Below, piece by piece: positions 16,391 to 24,601 of a DNA stretch of 25,595 bases (within the stretch, counting starts at the first letter, position 1; each line of letters opens with the position of its first letter). The notes below the pieces were generated by a model, which saw nothing but the letters and a program-made list of their open reading frames with translations, was not told the origin of the DNA and ran no database searches. The translations under genes and the position numbers were made by a program. Source of the DNA: UBA4656 sp002405525 (GTDB lineage Bacteria > Pseudomonadota > Gammaproteobacteria > Xanthomonadales > Ahniellaceae); the NCBI GenBank assembly GCA_036723735.1, contig DAIMGT010000055.1:1-25595 (forward strand), written 5' to 3'.

Positions 16391-16457
16391 GGCGCCGCGC
16401 GTTGCGGCCCGGTGTGGCGAAGGCATGGACGGCAGGAAGGCTCGTGGAGTCGGTGCC

Positions 16458-16487
16458 ACAGTACACATTCCCTGCGCCCTCGATCAA
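16458..16487 (-). promoter_or_regulatory. Candidate promoter of the HEAGH-sulfotransferase operon
   Basis: On the minus strand TTGATC (16487-16482) is separated by 18 nt from TACTGT (16463-16458). Transcription would begin near 16451, which favours translation from 16426 or 16390 rather than 16468. Confidence 0.3.
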
Positions 16488-16653
16488 AATCCCTCGCGGA
16501 CGCGTCCGGCGTCTGCGCGCGCGGGTCCCTGCGACGACCCGCTCCGCGAAGCGGCGTGCACGGTCGGTACGGTCCGGCGGCTTGCGCCGACGCACCGGGT
16601 GCCCGGCGGGTCTGTCGGGGCCGCCCACGGATATTCGAGTCGGGCAGGAAGTC

Positions 16654-17313
16654 GTGGATCGCGATCAACTCCATCGAGACGGTTACGTCCTGTTGCGTGG
16701 CGCGATCCCGGCCGAGTGGCTGGACCCACTCCGCGCCGCGTTCGACGAGGGCGTCAGGCCGTCGGACCAATGGCCCGCGCCGCGCGGGGCGGACTGGCGC
16801 CATGCGATGCTGGACCTCGATCCCACGGTTCGGGCGGTGTGCCGCCTGCCGCAGTTGCTGGCCGCGGTCGGGGCGCTGATCGGCCAGCGCTTTTTCCTCG
16901 CCCAGGTGGAAGGGCGCGAGCCGCTGGCCGGCGGTGGCCACCAGGGGCTGCATCGCGATCTTTCGGACCAGCGCTCCGGGGACACGGTGAGTGCGCTGGC
17001 GTTCTTCGACGACTATGGCGCCTGGAACGGTGCCACGCGCCTGATCCCCGGCAGCCATCGCCCGGCGCCGGATGCGCGGCCCATCGACGACCGCGACGAG
17101 GCTCGTTCGTTGGTGCTCTCGGGCACCGCGGGTGACATCCTGGTGTTTGATGCCGACCTGGTCCATGCGGCCAGCCTGAATCCAACGGGTGCGCGCCGTC
17201 GCTCCATCCTGATCGGCTACTTTGCCGGGGCGCGCCATGCCTCACATCTGGCGACGGCGCGAATCCGCGGGATCCGCATGGAGACGACCGAGTGGTTCGA
17301 TCCGCGGGCGTGA
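16654..17313 (+). CDS. PhyH-type Fe(II)/2-oxoglutarate dioxygenase
   Basis: This 219-aa protein is of the phytanoyl-CoA dioxygenase family, which hydroxylates organic substrates with Fe(II), O2 and 2-oxoglutarate. It begins with RDQLHRDGYVLLRGAIPAEW, the classic family opening. The iron triad is His100-x-Asp102 (HQGLHRDLSDQ) and His171 (DADLVHAASLNPTG), with Arg181 or Arg182 placed to bind 2-oxoglutarate. GATRLIPGSHRPAPD is also typical. The start is GTG 16654, preceded by AGGAAG; no ATG lies in the right place and upstream codons are Arg-rich. It is divergent from the HEAGH-sulfotransferase operon and converges with the giant Ig/Calx-beta protein. The substrate is unknown. Confidence 0.87.
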   Translation: MDRDQLHRDGYVLLRGAIPAEWLDPLRAAFDEGVRPSDQWPAPRGADWRHAMLDLDPTVRAVCRLPQLLAAVGALIGQRFFLAQVEGREPLAGGGHQGLHRDLSDQRSGDTVSALAFFDDYGAWNGATRLIPGSHRPAPDARPIDDRDEARSLVLSGTAGDILVFDADLVHAASLNPTGARRRSILIGYFAGARHASHLATARIRGIRMETTEWFDPRA

Positions 17314-17337
17314 TGCGCGCGCGGTGACCTCGGCGTG

Positions 17338-17370
17338 CACGGCCCGAGCGGGGTCGCCGCACGGGCCGTG
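17338..17370. terminator. Bidirectional terminator hairpin
   Basis: CACGGCCCG (17338-17346) and CGGGCCGTG (17362-17370) are perfect 9-bp arms around a 15-nt loop, centred in the 66-bp gap between two convergent genes. A G run (C run on the other strand) follows rather than a T tract. Placement makes termination the likely role. Confidence 0.6.
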
Positions 17371-17379
17371 TCGCGGGGG

Positions 17380-20300
17380 TCAGCCCATCGCGTCGCGCCG
17401 GCGCCGCAGGGCGGCGCCGCCGAGCAGGGCCAGCAGCAGGGCCATCAGCGCGAGGCCCCACGGCGAGTTGGCCGGAATCGACCCCGACACGCCGATCAGG
17501 GCGTAGACCCGCGTCCCGGTGAAGCCGAGGGCATCGGTCGAGGTGACGGTGAAGGTGAACGTCCCGAACGCGGTCGGCGTCCCGCTCAGCACGCCGGCCG
17601 GCGTCAGCGTCAGGCCCGGCGGCAGCGCGCCCGCGGTGACCGCATAGGTGTACGGCGCGGTGCCGCCGCTCGAGGTCAGCGTCGCGCTGTACGGCTGGCC
17701 GACGAAGGTCGTCGGCAGCGTCTGCTGGTTGACCACGATGTTCGGCGGCGTGAGGACCAGGGTGTAGGCGCGGCTCGCGGTGCCCGCGGTGCCGCTGGTG
17801 CTGTCGGTGGCGGTGACCGTGAAGTTGAACGTGCCCGCCACCGTCGGCGTGCCCGAGAGCAGGCCGGCACCCGACAGCGTGAGGCCGGCCGGCAGCGCGC
17901 CGGCGCTGACGGTGAAGGCGTACGGCGCGTTGCCGCCACTCGCGGTCAAGGCCTGGCTGTACGCCGTGCCCGCGCTGCCGCCCGGCAGGCTGGCCGGGGC
18001 GATCGACACGGTGGGCGCGGCCACCGCCAGCGTGTACGCGCGCGAGCCGCTGTTGCTCGCGGCGTCGGTGGCGGTGACGGTGAAGTTGAACGTGCCCGCG
18101 GCGGTCGGCGTGCCCGACAGCGTGCCACCGGTCGACAGCGCCAGCCCCGCCGGCAGCGCGCCCGCGGTCACCGTGAAGCCGTAGGGCGCGGTGCCGTTGC
18201 TGGCGGTGATCGTCTGCGAATACGGCGCCGCGGCGGTGGCGCCGGGGAGCGTGGCCGGATCGAGCACGATCGCGACCACCGTGATGGCGTAGCTCTGGGT
18301 GGCGGTGAACGGACCCGTGCCGGTGCTGCTGTCGGTCGCCGTGACGGTGAAGTTGAAGGTGCCGGCGGCGGTCGGATTGCCGCTGATCGCGCGCGTGGTC
18401 GGATTCAGCGTCAGGCCACCCGGCAGCGCCCCCGCGGTGACCGCGTAGGTGTACGGCGCGGTGCCGCCGGTGGCCGGGTTGAGCGTCGCGGTGTAGGTGG
18501 TGCCGGTGGTGCCGCCGGCCAACGTCGTCGGCGGCAGGGTGATCGTCGGCGCGGCCACGGTCAGCGTGTAGGCCTGGCTGCCGGTGAACGGGCCCGGCGC
18601 CGGGCTGCTGTCGGTGGCGGTGACGGTGAAGTTGAACGTGCCGCCCGCCGTGGGCGTGCCGGAGAGCAGCCCGCCCGTGGACAGGGTCAGCCCGGCCGGC
18701 AGCGCACCGACGGTCACGGTGTACGAATACGGCCCGTTGCCGCCGCTCGCGGTGAGCGCCTGCGAATAACCGGTGGCCACCGTGCCCGCCGGCAGCGTGG
18801 TCGGCGCCAGCGCGATCGGCGGCACCACGATCGAGTACGTCTGGTTGATCGTGAACGGACCGGTGCCGGTGCTGCTGTCGGTCGCGGTGACCGTGAAATT
18901 GAAGGTGCCCGCGGCGGCGGCCGTGCCGCTGATCACGCGCGTGGTCGGATTCAGGGCCAGGCCGTTCGGCAGCGCACCGGCGGTGACCGCGTAGGTGTAC
19001 GGCGCGGTGCCGCCGCTGGCCGGGTTCAAGGTCTGGTTGTACGCCACGCCCAGCGCGCCATTCGGCAGGGTGGTCGGCGGCAGCACCAGGGTCGGCGACG
19101 CGATCACCAGCGTGTAGGCCTGGCTGCCGGTGAACGGGCCCGGCGCCGGACTGGTGTCGGTGGCGGTCACGGTCACGTTGAAGGTGCCACCCGCCGTCGG
19201 CGTGCCACTTAGCACGCCGCCGGGGGACAGGGTGAGGCCCGCGGGCAGCGCCCCGGCGGTCACCGCGAAGCTGTATGGGCCCACGCCGCCGCTGGCGGCG
19301 AGCGTCTGGCTGTAGGCCGCGGTGACGGCGCCGCCGGGCAGGGTGGCGGGGCTGACCGTGATCGGCACGTCGTCGTTGGTGATCGTGCCCAGGCCCTGGT
19401 TGTCGGCGATGGTGGCGTTGGTGGCGCCGCTGAGGTTGACGAAGAAGGTCTCGTCGGCCTCGGGCACGATCTCGCCGACCACCGGCACCGTGATCGTCCG
19501 CGTGGTCTGGCCCGGCGTGAAGGTCGACGTGCCGCTGGTGTTCGTGTAGTCGGACGGCTGGGTGGCGGTGCCGTCGGCGGTGGCGTGGTTCACGGTCACC
19601 GTCTGGCCGCTGGCCGCGCTGAGGGTGACGGTGAACACCGCGTTGGTCGTGCCGCTGTTGCCCTCGACCACGGTCACGTCGTTGATCGACAGCGACGGCA
19701 GCGGATCGTCGTTGACAATGGTGCCCACGCCCTGGATGTCGACGACCACCGCATTGACCACGTTGGTGACGTTGACGAAGAACGTCTCGCTGGGCTCGTT
19801 GAGCGCGTCGCCGTTGGCCTGCACGGTGAAGGTGTAGGTCGAACTGCCCGCGGGGATGGTCTGTGCAGTGAAGGTGTTGGCGACGTAGTCGGAGCCGGCC
19901 GTGGCCGTGCCGTTGGCGGTGGCGATGTCGAACGTGACGCCGCCGGGGCCGCTGGGCGCGCTCAAGCTGACCGTGAAGGTGAAGTTGGTGGTGCCGGCGT
20001 CGCCCTCGTTGGCGGTGACGTCATCGATGACCAGGTTCGGCAGGTCGTCGTTGAGGATGGTGCCGGTCGCGGCGTTCGGCACGCCGACGGTGTAGCCCGC
20101 GCCGGCGTTCAGCGTCAGCGTCACCGTTTCGTTGGTCTCGATAGTGGCATCCGCGGTCGGGTTGACCGTGATCGTGCCGGTGGTGTTGCCGGCCGGGATC
20201 GCCAGCGGCGCGGCGATCGTCGCGTAGTCGGTGCCGTTGATGGCGGTGCCGCCGATGGTGTAGCCGACGTTCAGGGCCGAGAAGGACGCCTGGTTCAGGG

Positions 20301-21675
20301 TGACGGTGTAGGTCAGGTTCGGCGCGCCGTCTTCCGCGACATCCGCCGGCGAGACGCTGATGGTCGCGCTCGGCACGTCGTCGTTGAGGATGGTGCCGGT
20401 GGCGCTGGCGGGCACGCCGACGGTGTAGCCGGTGCCGGCCGCGACCGTCATGGTCACGGTCTCGTCGGCCTCGACGGTGCCGTCGACGGTCGGATCGACG
20501 GTGAACGTCGCGGTGGTCGCGCCGGCCGGGATGACCACGGTGGCGACACCGCCGGTGTAGTCGGTACCGGAGGTTGCGGTACCGGAAATGGTGATGTTGA
20601 CCGTGGTGAGAGAGGCAATGCTGAGGCTGCGGGTGACCACGTAGGTCAGGTTGGTCGCGCCGTCTTCACTGACCGAGACCGGCGACACCGCGATGTCGAC
20701 GCTCGGCGGCGGGCTGACGGTGAACGTGTAGCTCTCGACTTCGAAGTAGGTTCCCGGACCGGTGCTGGCGTCGGTCACGCGGATGGTGACCGGGAAGTTA
20801 CCGGGCGCCGCGGCCGTGGTGCCACTGATCACGCAAGCGCTGGAAACGCTGATGCCCACCGGCAAGGTGCCCGTTTCGAGCTGGCAGATGTGCGGTGCGA
20901 CGCCGCCGGTGATGACGAGGCTCTGCGAGAACGGGACACCCTGGATCGCGGTGCCGGTCGCGGGGCTGATGGCGAGGATCGGGTTCTGCACGCTGCCGGT
21001 GTAGCCCCGGTCGACGAACTGCCCCGTCGGCGCGGTGGCGTCGGTGGAGCGGACGCTGAAGCTGTACGCGCCGCGCTGGGTCGGCGTGCCGCTCAGCACG
21101 CCGCCGCTGGACAGGGTCACGCCGATCGGCAGGACGCCGCTCTGCAGGGTGTAGGTGTAGGGCGCGAGGCCGCCGGAGGACGTGAGCGTCTGCGAGAACG
21201 GCGTGCCGGCGGTCAGCGTCGGCAGGCTGGCGGGCAACACGGTGATCGGCGAAGCCGACGGGTTGATGGTGATCGTCACCTGCACGTCGCCGTTGCCGGT
21301 CGCCGTGGCTTCGGTGATCTCGAAGACGTCGGTCGAACCGACGCCGGTCGTGCCGTTGTGGCTGTAGTCCAGGAACCACTGGCCGCCGGTGATCCGGGTC
21401 GTGGCCGTGCCGTGGTCTTCGAAGTCCGCCGCGCCGGAACTGCCGCCGTCGATGACGCCGATCCCGGCGAACGCGATGTTCGATGCGCAATCCGTGATGT
21501 TGATCGTGACCGTGCCCCCACTGGTAACCGTACCGGTCTGGGGCGGGCACTCCGCGGACGTGTGCTGGGCGCTCGCCAGGGTGGGCCACAGCGACCCGAA
21601 GGCCAGCCAGCCAACGAGGAGGCCGAAGCCCGCGAAACGGCCACGACGGCTGTGCTGCGACGAACGTGCTTGCAT
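17380..21675 (-). CDS. Giant exported Ig/Calx-beta repeat protein with IPTL-CTERM-like anchor
   Basis: This 1431-aa surface or secreted protein starts at ATG 21675 after GGGAGCAGGGAC. Its signal peptide has an RRGRF n-region, a hydrophobic core and cleavage after LASA (about residue 36). An N-terminal Cys-containing domain (about 40-140) is followed by two He_PIG Ig modules (143-322), four Calx-beta modules (about 325-770, each ending NDD as in TGTILNDD), and seven He_PIG modules of about 90 aa (772-1395; YSQTL, GALPAGLTLS, LSGTPTAAGTFNFTVTATD). The end is IPANSPWG, a hydrophobic helix LALMALLLALLGGAA and LRRRRDAMG, an IPTL-CTERM-like sorting signal with a diverged first motif. Such proteins are usually adhesins or matrix proteins, and Calx-beta modules usually bind Ca2+. 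It is divergent from the collar operon, 297 bp away. The role as adhesin is inferred. Confidence 0.9.
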   Translation of the reverse strand: MQARSSQHSRRGRFAGFGLLVGWLAFGSLWPTLASAQHTSAECPPQTGTVTSGGTVTINITDCASNIAFAGIGVIDGGSSGAADFEDHGTATTRITGGQWFLDYSHNGTTGVGSTDVFEITEATATGNGDVQVTITINPSASPITVLPASLPTLTAGTPFSQTLTSSGGLAPYTYTLQSGVLPIGVTLSSGGVLSGTPTQRGAYSFSVRSTDATAPTGQFVDRGYTGSVQNPILAISPATGTAIQGVPFSQSLVITGGVAPHICQLETGTLPVGISVSSACVISGTTAAAPGNFPVTIRVTDASTGPGTYFEVESYTFTVSPPPSVDIAVSPVSVSEDGATNLTYVVTRSLSIASLTTVNITISGTATSGTDYTGGVATVVIPAGATTATFTVDPTVDGTVEADETVTMTVAAGTGYTVGVPASATGTILNDDVPSATISVSPADVAEDGAPNLTYTVTLNQASFSALNVGYTIGGTAINGTDYATIAAPLAIPAGNTTGTITVNPTADATIETNETVTLTLNAGAGYTVGVPNAATGTILNDDLPNLVIDDVTANEGDAGTTNFTFTVSLSAPSGPGGVTFDIATANGTATAGSDYVANTFTAQTIPAGSSTYTFTVQANGDALNEPSETFFVNVTNVVNAVVVDIQGVGTIVNDDPLPSLSINDVTVVEGNSGTTNAVFTVTLSAASGQTVTVNHATADGTATQPSDYTNTSGTSTFTPGQTTRTITVPVVGEIVPEADETFFVNLSGATNATIADNQGLGTITNDDVPITVSPATLPGGAVTAAYSQTLAASGGVGPYSFAVTAGALPAGLTLSPGGVLSGTPTAGGTFNVTVTATDTSPAPGPFTGSQAYTLVIASPTLVLPPTTLPNGALGVAYNQTLNPASGGTAPYTYAVTAGALPNGLALNPTTRVISGTAAAAGTFNFTVTATDSSTGTGPFTINQTYSIVVPPIALAPTTLPAGTVATGYSQALTASGGNGPYSYTVTVGALPAGLTLSTGGLLSGTPTAGGTFNFTVTATDSSPAPGPFTGSQAYTLTVAAPTITLPPTTLAGGTTGTTYTATLNPATGGTAPYTYAVTAGALPGGLTLNPTTRAISGNPTAAGTFNFTVTATDSSTGTGPFTATQSYAITVVAIVLDPATLPGATAAAPYSQTITASNGTAPYGFTVTAGALPAGLALSTGGTLSGTPTAAGTFNFTVTATDAASNSGSRAYTLAVAAPTVSIAPASLPGGSAGTAYSQALTASGGNAPYAFTVSAGALPAGLTLSGAGLLSGTPTVAGTFNFTVTATDSTSGTAGTASRAYTLVLTPPNIVVNQQTLPTTFVGQPYSATLTSSGGTAPYTYAVTAGALPPGLTLTPAGVLSGTPTAFGTFTFTVTSTDALGFTGTRVYALIGVSGSIPANSPWGLALMALLLALLGGAALRRRRDAMG
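18271..19362 (-). repeat. Tandem duplication of a two-module (546-bp) He_PIG unit
   Basis: Four Ig modules form two copies of a paired unit (about 18817-19362 and 18271-18816). The 42-nt string around 18562-18603 recurs 546 bp later at 19108-19149, and SPAPGPFTGSQAYTL alternates with SSTGTGPFT in the same order in both copies. The unit is an exact multiple of three (182 codons). Further single modules extend to about 17490. Confidence 0.75.
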
Positions 21676-21972
21676 GTCCCTGCTCCCCTGGTGTTCCCGT
21701 GGCGGCGGGCCGGCGGCGATTCGCGGGCTGCGTCGATCGAACGTCGCTGCCGGTTCCCGGAGGCCCCCGGTCATCGGCACGGCGGTCCGGTATTGCAACA
21801 GGATTCGGCGGATGGCGGAAGGGGCGGACGCTCGACGGCCGACGCACCGCATTCCCGGAGATGCGCCGCGGGTTCCGGTCGCGAGGGCCCTTGCCCGGTC
21901 GCCGGTTCAGGTTCAGAGTAGATGGGCTCGACGGCTGAAGCGCCGCGCCAACCATCCAGGGGGAGGATCGCG

Positions 21973-22521
21973 ATGAGCGAGTTCTTCATCGGCCAGATCA
22001 TGATGGCCGGTTTCAATTTCGCGCCCAGGTTCTGGGCACTGGCGAACGGCCAGCTGCTGCCGATCAACCAGAACCAGGCCCTGTTCTCGCTGCTGGGCAC
22101 CCAGTACGGGGGCAACGGCACCACCAACTTCGCCCTGCCGGACCTGCGCAGCCGCACGCCGGTGGGCTACGCGTCCTCGGTCGATCCGAGCTGGCAACCG
22201 CCGTCGGTGCAGATCGGCCAGGCCTCGGGCGTCGAGAACGTGACGCTGCTCAGCACCAACCTGCCGGCCCACTCGCATTCCGTGAATGCGTCCACGGCCA
22301 ACGGCCAGAGCCGGAGCGCGGGCGGCCGCGTCTTCGCGACCAGCACGAATGCGGGCTCGACGCCGCCGAATCTCTATGCCGCGAGCTCCGGACCGCTGGT
22401 CCCGATGAATCCGCAGACGGTCGCCCCGTCCGGCGGCAACCAGCCGCATCCGAACCTGCAACCGTACTCGGTGATCAATTTCTGCATCGCGCTGAGCGGC
22501 ATTTTCCCGTCGCGCAACTGA
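21973..22521 (+). CDS. Phage-tail-collar (MdpB-like) protein 1
   Basis: This 182-aa protein carries the tail-collar domain (PF07484 type) of microcystin-dependent protein MdpB and T4 short-fibre collars. The N-terminus is MSEFFIGQIMMAGFNFAPRF, then WALANGQLLPINQNQALFSL, LGTQYGGNGTTNFALPDLRS. A Ser/Thr/Asn-rich middle contains LPAHSHSVNAS. The end, GNQPHPNLQPYSVINFCIAL, then SGIFPS, is shared by all three paralogues. ATG 21973 is preceded by an excellent GGGGGAGGA. There is no signal peptide. It is first in a four-gene operon and is divergent from the Ig/Calx-beta protein. In phages collar domains trimerise to form fibres; here no other phage gene is nearby. Confidence 0.9.
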   Translation: MSEFFIGQIMMAGFNFAPRFWALANGQLLPINQNQALFSLLGTQYGGNGTTNFALPDLRSRTPVGYASSVDPSWQPPSVQIGQASGVENVTLLSTNLPAHSHSVNASTANGQSRSAGGRVFATSTNAGSTPPNLYAASSGPLVPMNPQTVAPSGGNQPHPNLQPYSVINFCIALSGIFPSRN

Positions 22522-22569
22522 CCCGAACCGAACCCGCCCTCGCGGCCCGAATCTGGGAACCCTTCGACC

Positions 22570-23106
22570 ATGAGCACGCCCTACATCGGCGAGATCCGGA
22601 TGTTCGCCTTCGGCACGCGCGGCGCCCCGAGCGGCTGGCAGGCCTGCGACGGCAGCCTGCTGCCGATATCCGAGTACGACGCCCTGTTCGCCCTCGTCGG
22701 CACCACCTACGGCGGCGACGGCCAGACCACGTTCGCCGTCCCCGACCTGCGCGGCCGCGTGCCGATCCACCAGGGCCAGGGCGCCGGCCTGAGCAATTAC
22801 GTGATCGGCCAACGCGCCGGCACCGAGACCGTGACCGTGCTGCCCACGCAGATGCCCGCGCACACGCACACCCTGGTGACGACCACCGCCGCGGCCTCCG
22901 CGTTGACGCCGGGCACCACCCTGCTTCCGGGATCGGTCAGCGGCGACAGCTTCTACCTCTCCGACATCACCGGCGCGACAGCGGTCGCCATGTCCGCGCA
23001 GTCGACGAGCCTCGCCGGCGGGAGCCAGCCGCACGAGAACTGCATGCCCACGCTGACGGTGCAGTACTGCATCGCGACCCAGGGCATCTTCCCGTCGCAA
23101 GGATGA
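22570..23106 (+). CDS. Phage-tail-collar (MdpB-like) protein 2
   Basis: This 178-aa paralogue starts at ATG 22570, 48 bp after the first gene, with GGGAA upstream. It opens MSTPYIGEIRMFAFGTRGAP, then SGWQACDGSLLPISEYDALF, ALVGTTYGGDGQTTFAVPDL, RGRVPIHQGQG. It has MPAHTHTL in the middle and GGSQPHENCMPTLTVQYCIA, then TQGIFPS at the end. It is the most diverged of the three: the GFNFxPRxWA segment is FGTRGAPSGWQA, the QPHxNxQPY motif is QPHENCMPT, and an extra Cys is present. It lacks an export signal. Being in tandem with two related genes suggests a hetero-oligomer or division of binding specificity, which is inference. Confidence 0.9.
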   Translation: MSTPYIGEIRMFAFGTRGAPSGWQACDGSLLPISEYDALFALVGTTYGGDGQTTFAVPDLRGRVPIHQGQGAGLSNYVIGQRAGTETVTVLPTQMPAHTHTLVTTTAAASALTPGTTLLPGSVSGDSFYLSDITGATAVAMSAQSTSLAGGSQPHENCMPTLTVQYCIATQGIFPSQG

Positions 23107-23194
23107 GCACCCTCCCGGCCCACATCGACATTCCACGGCGCCTCGCCGGCGCGGCTGCGACCATCGCGCGGCACCTCATCGGAGGAAACATCTC

Positions 23195-23722
23195 GTGACG
23201 CAACCCTTCATCGGCGAACTCCAGCTGTTCGGCTTCAATTTCAACCCGCGCGGCTGGGCGTTCGCGAACGGCGCCACGCTGCCGATCTCGCAGAACACCG
23301 CGCTGTTCTCCCTGATCGGCACGATCTTCGGCGGCAACGGCCAGACCACCTTCCAGTTGCCGAACTTCGCCGGTCGCGCCGGCTGCCAGCAGGGCAACGG
23401 CCCCGGCCTGTCGCCACGGACGCTGGGCGAGACCTTCGGCGCCAACACGGTCACGCTGACCAGCAACCAGATTCCGCAGCACAACCACGGCATCAACGCG
23501 TACGTGCCGCCCGCCGCGAGCTCGCCGCTCGCCAACGGCGGCCTGTCGCAACCCGCACTCTCGGCGAACAGGCCGTTTTCCTCGGCCGCGCCGAACACCA
23601 CGTTCGCGCCGAACATGCTCTCGCCCAGCCAGGGCGGCGGCCAGCCGCACCAGAACCAGCAGCCCTACCTCGGGGTCAACTTCTGTATCGCCCTGCAAGG
23701 CATCTATCCCAGCTTCCCCTGA
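23195..23722 (+). CDS. Phage-tail-collar (MdpB-like) protein 3
   Basis: This 175-aa paralogue starts at GTG 23195 behind a strong GGAGGAAACATCTC. It reads MTQPFIGELQLFGFNFNPRG, then WAFANGATLPISQNTALFSL, IGTIFGGNGQTTFQLPNFAG, IPQHNHGINAY, and GGQPHQNQQPYLGVNFCIAL, then QGIYPS. It is closer to protein 1 than to protein 2. The His-rich H-x-H segment after the collar (QHNHG here, AHSHS and AHTHT in the others) is conserved and could bind metal, as His residues do in some phage fibres. The GNAT gene starts 4 nt after its stop codon, so expression is coupled. Confidence 0.9.
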   Translation: MTQPFIGELQLFGFNFNPRGWAFANGATLPISQNTALFSLIGTIFGGNGQTTFQLPNFAGRAGCQQGNGPGLSPRTLGETFGANTVTLTSNQIPQHNHGINAYVPPAASSPLANGGLSQPALSANRPFSSAAPNTTFAPNMLSPSQGGGQPHQNQQPYLGVNFCIALQGIYPSFP

Positions 23723-23726
23723 GCGT

Positions 23727-24287
23727 GTGAGCCTGCCGGCCGTCGGGTTCCCGCGGGCGCGCGCGGTACCGCCCGCGCTGGCGCGTGCCGCGGCGCCGTT
23801 CGACATCGCGCTTCGCTGGGCCCGCGACGGCGACCGCCCCGCGCTGCTCGCGCTCTACGCCACCACGCGGGCCGAAGAACTCGCCGCCCAGCCGTGGCCT
23901 GAAGCCACCCGGGCGCAGTTCGTGGCGCAGCAGTACGACCTGCAGCATCGCCACTTCGTCGCGCACTACGCGGACGCCGAGTTCCTGGTGCTGGTCCGCG
24001 GCCCGGAGGTCGTCGGGCGCCTGTACGTCGATCGCAGCGCGCGCGCTCCGCGCGACCTGGTGGTCGACATCCTGCTGGCGCCCGCATGGCGCGGCGCGGG
24101 CATCGGCGGCGCGCTGCTGCGCGCGGTGCTGGCGGACGCGGCCGCGCGCGGGCGCGAGGTCGAACTGCACGTGCTGGCGTGGAACCTCGGCGCGCGCCGA
24201 CTTTACGAGCGGCTCGGCTTCCACGTCGCCGACGCCGGCTCGCCGCACGTGCTGATGCGCTGGGCGGCGCCGTCGACCGTCAGTTGA
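23727..24287 (+). CDS. GNAT-family N-acetyltransferase, fourth gene of the collar operon
   Basis: This 186-aa protein starts at GTG 23727, four bases after the third collar gene, with no separate ribosome site, so it is probably translated by coupling. The acetyl-CoA loop is WRGAGIGGALLRAVLADAAA (121-140). VVDILLAPA, which precedes it, is the beta-4 strand, and LHVLAWNLGARRLYERLGF the usual C-terminal part. The target may be a protein N-terminus, Lys or a small molecule. Its place as the last gene of the collar operon suggests that it modifies a collar protein or a ligand; this is inference. Its 3' end overlaps the 3' end of the DUF6916-like gene on the other strand by 8 nt. Confidence 0.88.
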   Translation: MSLPAVGFPRARAVPPALARAAAPFDIALRWARDGDRPALLALYATTRAEELAAQPWPEATRAQFVAQQYDLQHRHFVAHYADAEFLVLVRGPEVVGRLYVDRSARAPRDLVVDILLAPAWRGAGIGGALLRAVLADAAARGREVELHVLAWNLGARRLYERLGFHVADAGSPHVLMRWAAPSTVS

Positions 24288-24570
24288 AGACCGCTTCGTA
24301 CACGAAGCCGTCGCGGTTCTGCGCGATCGGCACCAGGAAGATGCCGACGTCGCCCAGGCGCGGATGCCGCATGGCGTAGACCTGCTGCGGGAAGAGCACC
24401 GGCGCGCGATTGAGGAACAGCAGCGAGAACGGCTCGCGCGCCGCCGCCTTCCCGCGCGCCGCGAGGGGCCGCGCCTCGACCAGGGTGAAGTCCAGCGTGC
24501 CGCCCTGCAACGACGCCACGAAGGTCTCGTTGAGGCAGCCCGCGAAGTGCTCGAGCGTCAGCAGGTGCAT
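24280..24570 (-). CDS. DUF6916-like small protein
   Basis: This 96-aa protein starts MHLLTLEHFAGCLNETFVAS, then LDFTLVEARPLAARGKAAAR, EPFSLLFLNRAPVLFPQQVY, MRHPRLGDVGIFLVPIAQN, ending YEAVFN. This pattern matches the DUF6916 family as I remember it, small proteins often encoded beside tail-collar genes. No signal peptide or catalytic motif is visible; the predicted fold is all beta. ATG 24570 is the only sensible start, and no clear ribosome site is seen. It lies 31 bp after the Tat-exported protein gene on the same strand, so the two form an operon. The convergent 8-nt overlap with the GNAT gene ties this pair physically to the collar operon. Confidence 0.8.
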   Translation of the reverse strand: MHLLTLEHFAGCLNETFVASLQGGTLDFTLVEARPLAARGKAAAREPFSLLFLNRAPVLFPQQVYAMRHPRLGDVGIFLVPIAQNRDGFVYEAVFN

Positions 24571-24601
24571 GCGGCTTGCGGTGACCGCCGGGCGCGGTGG
24601 C

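Noticed and set aside
17490..19362. A CRISPR array, from the regular repeats
   Set aside because: The repeats are about 270 bp, in frame and coding for Ig modules, with no short repeat and unique spacer pattern.
19585..21921. A 778-codon frame opposite the giant repeat protein, and a 625-codon one at 17335-19212
   Set aside because: They are repetitive only because they mirror the Ig/Calx-beta repeats, and are rich in Arg/Gly without a known fold.
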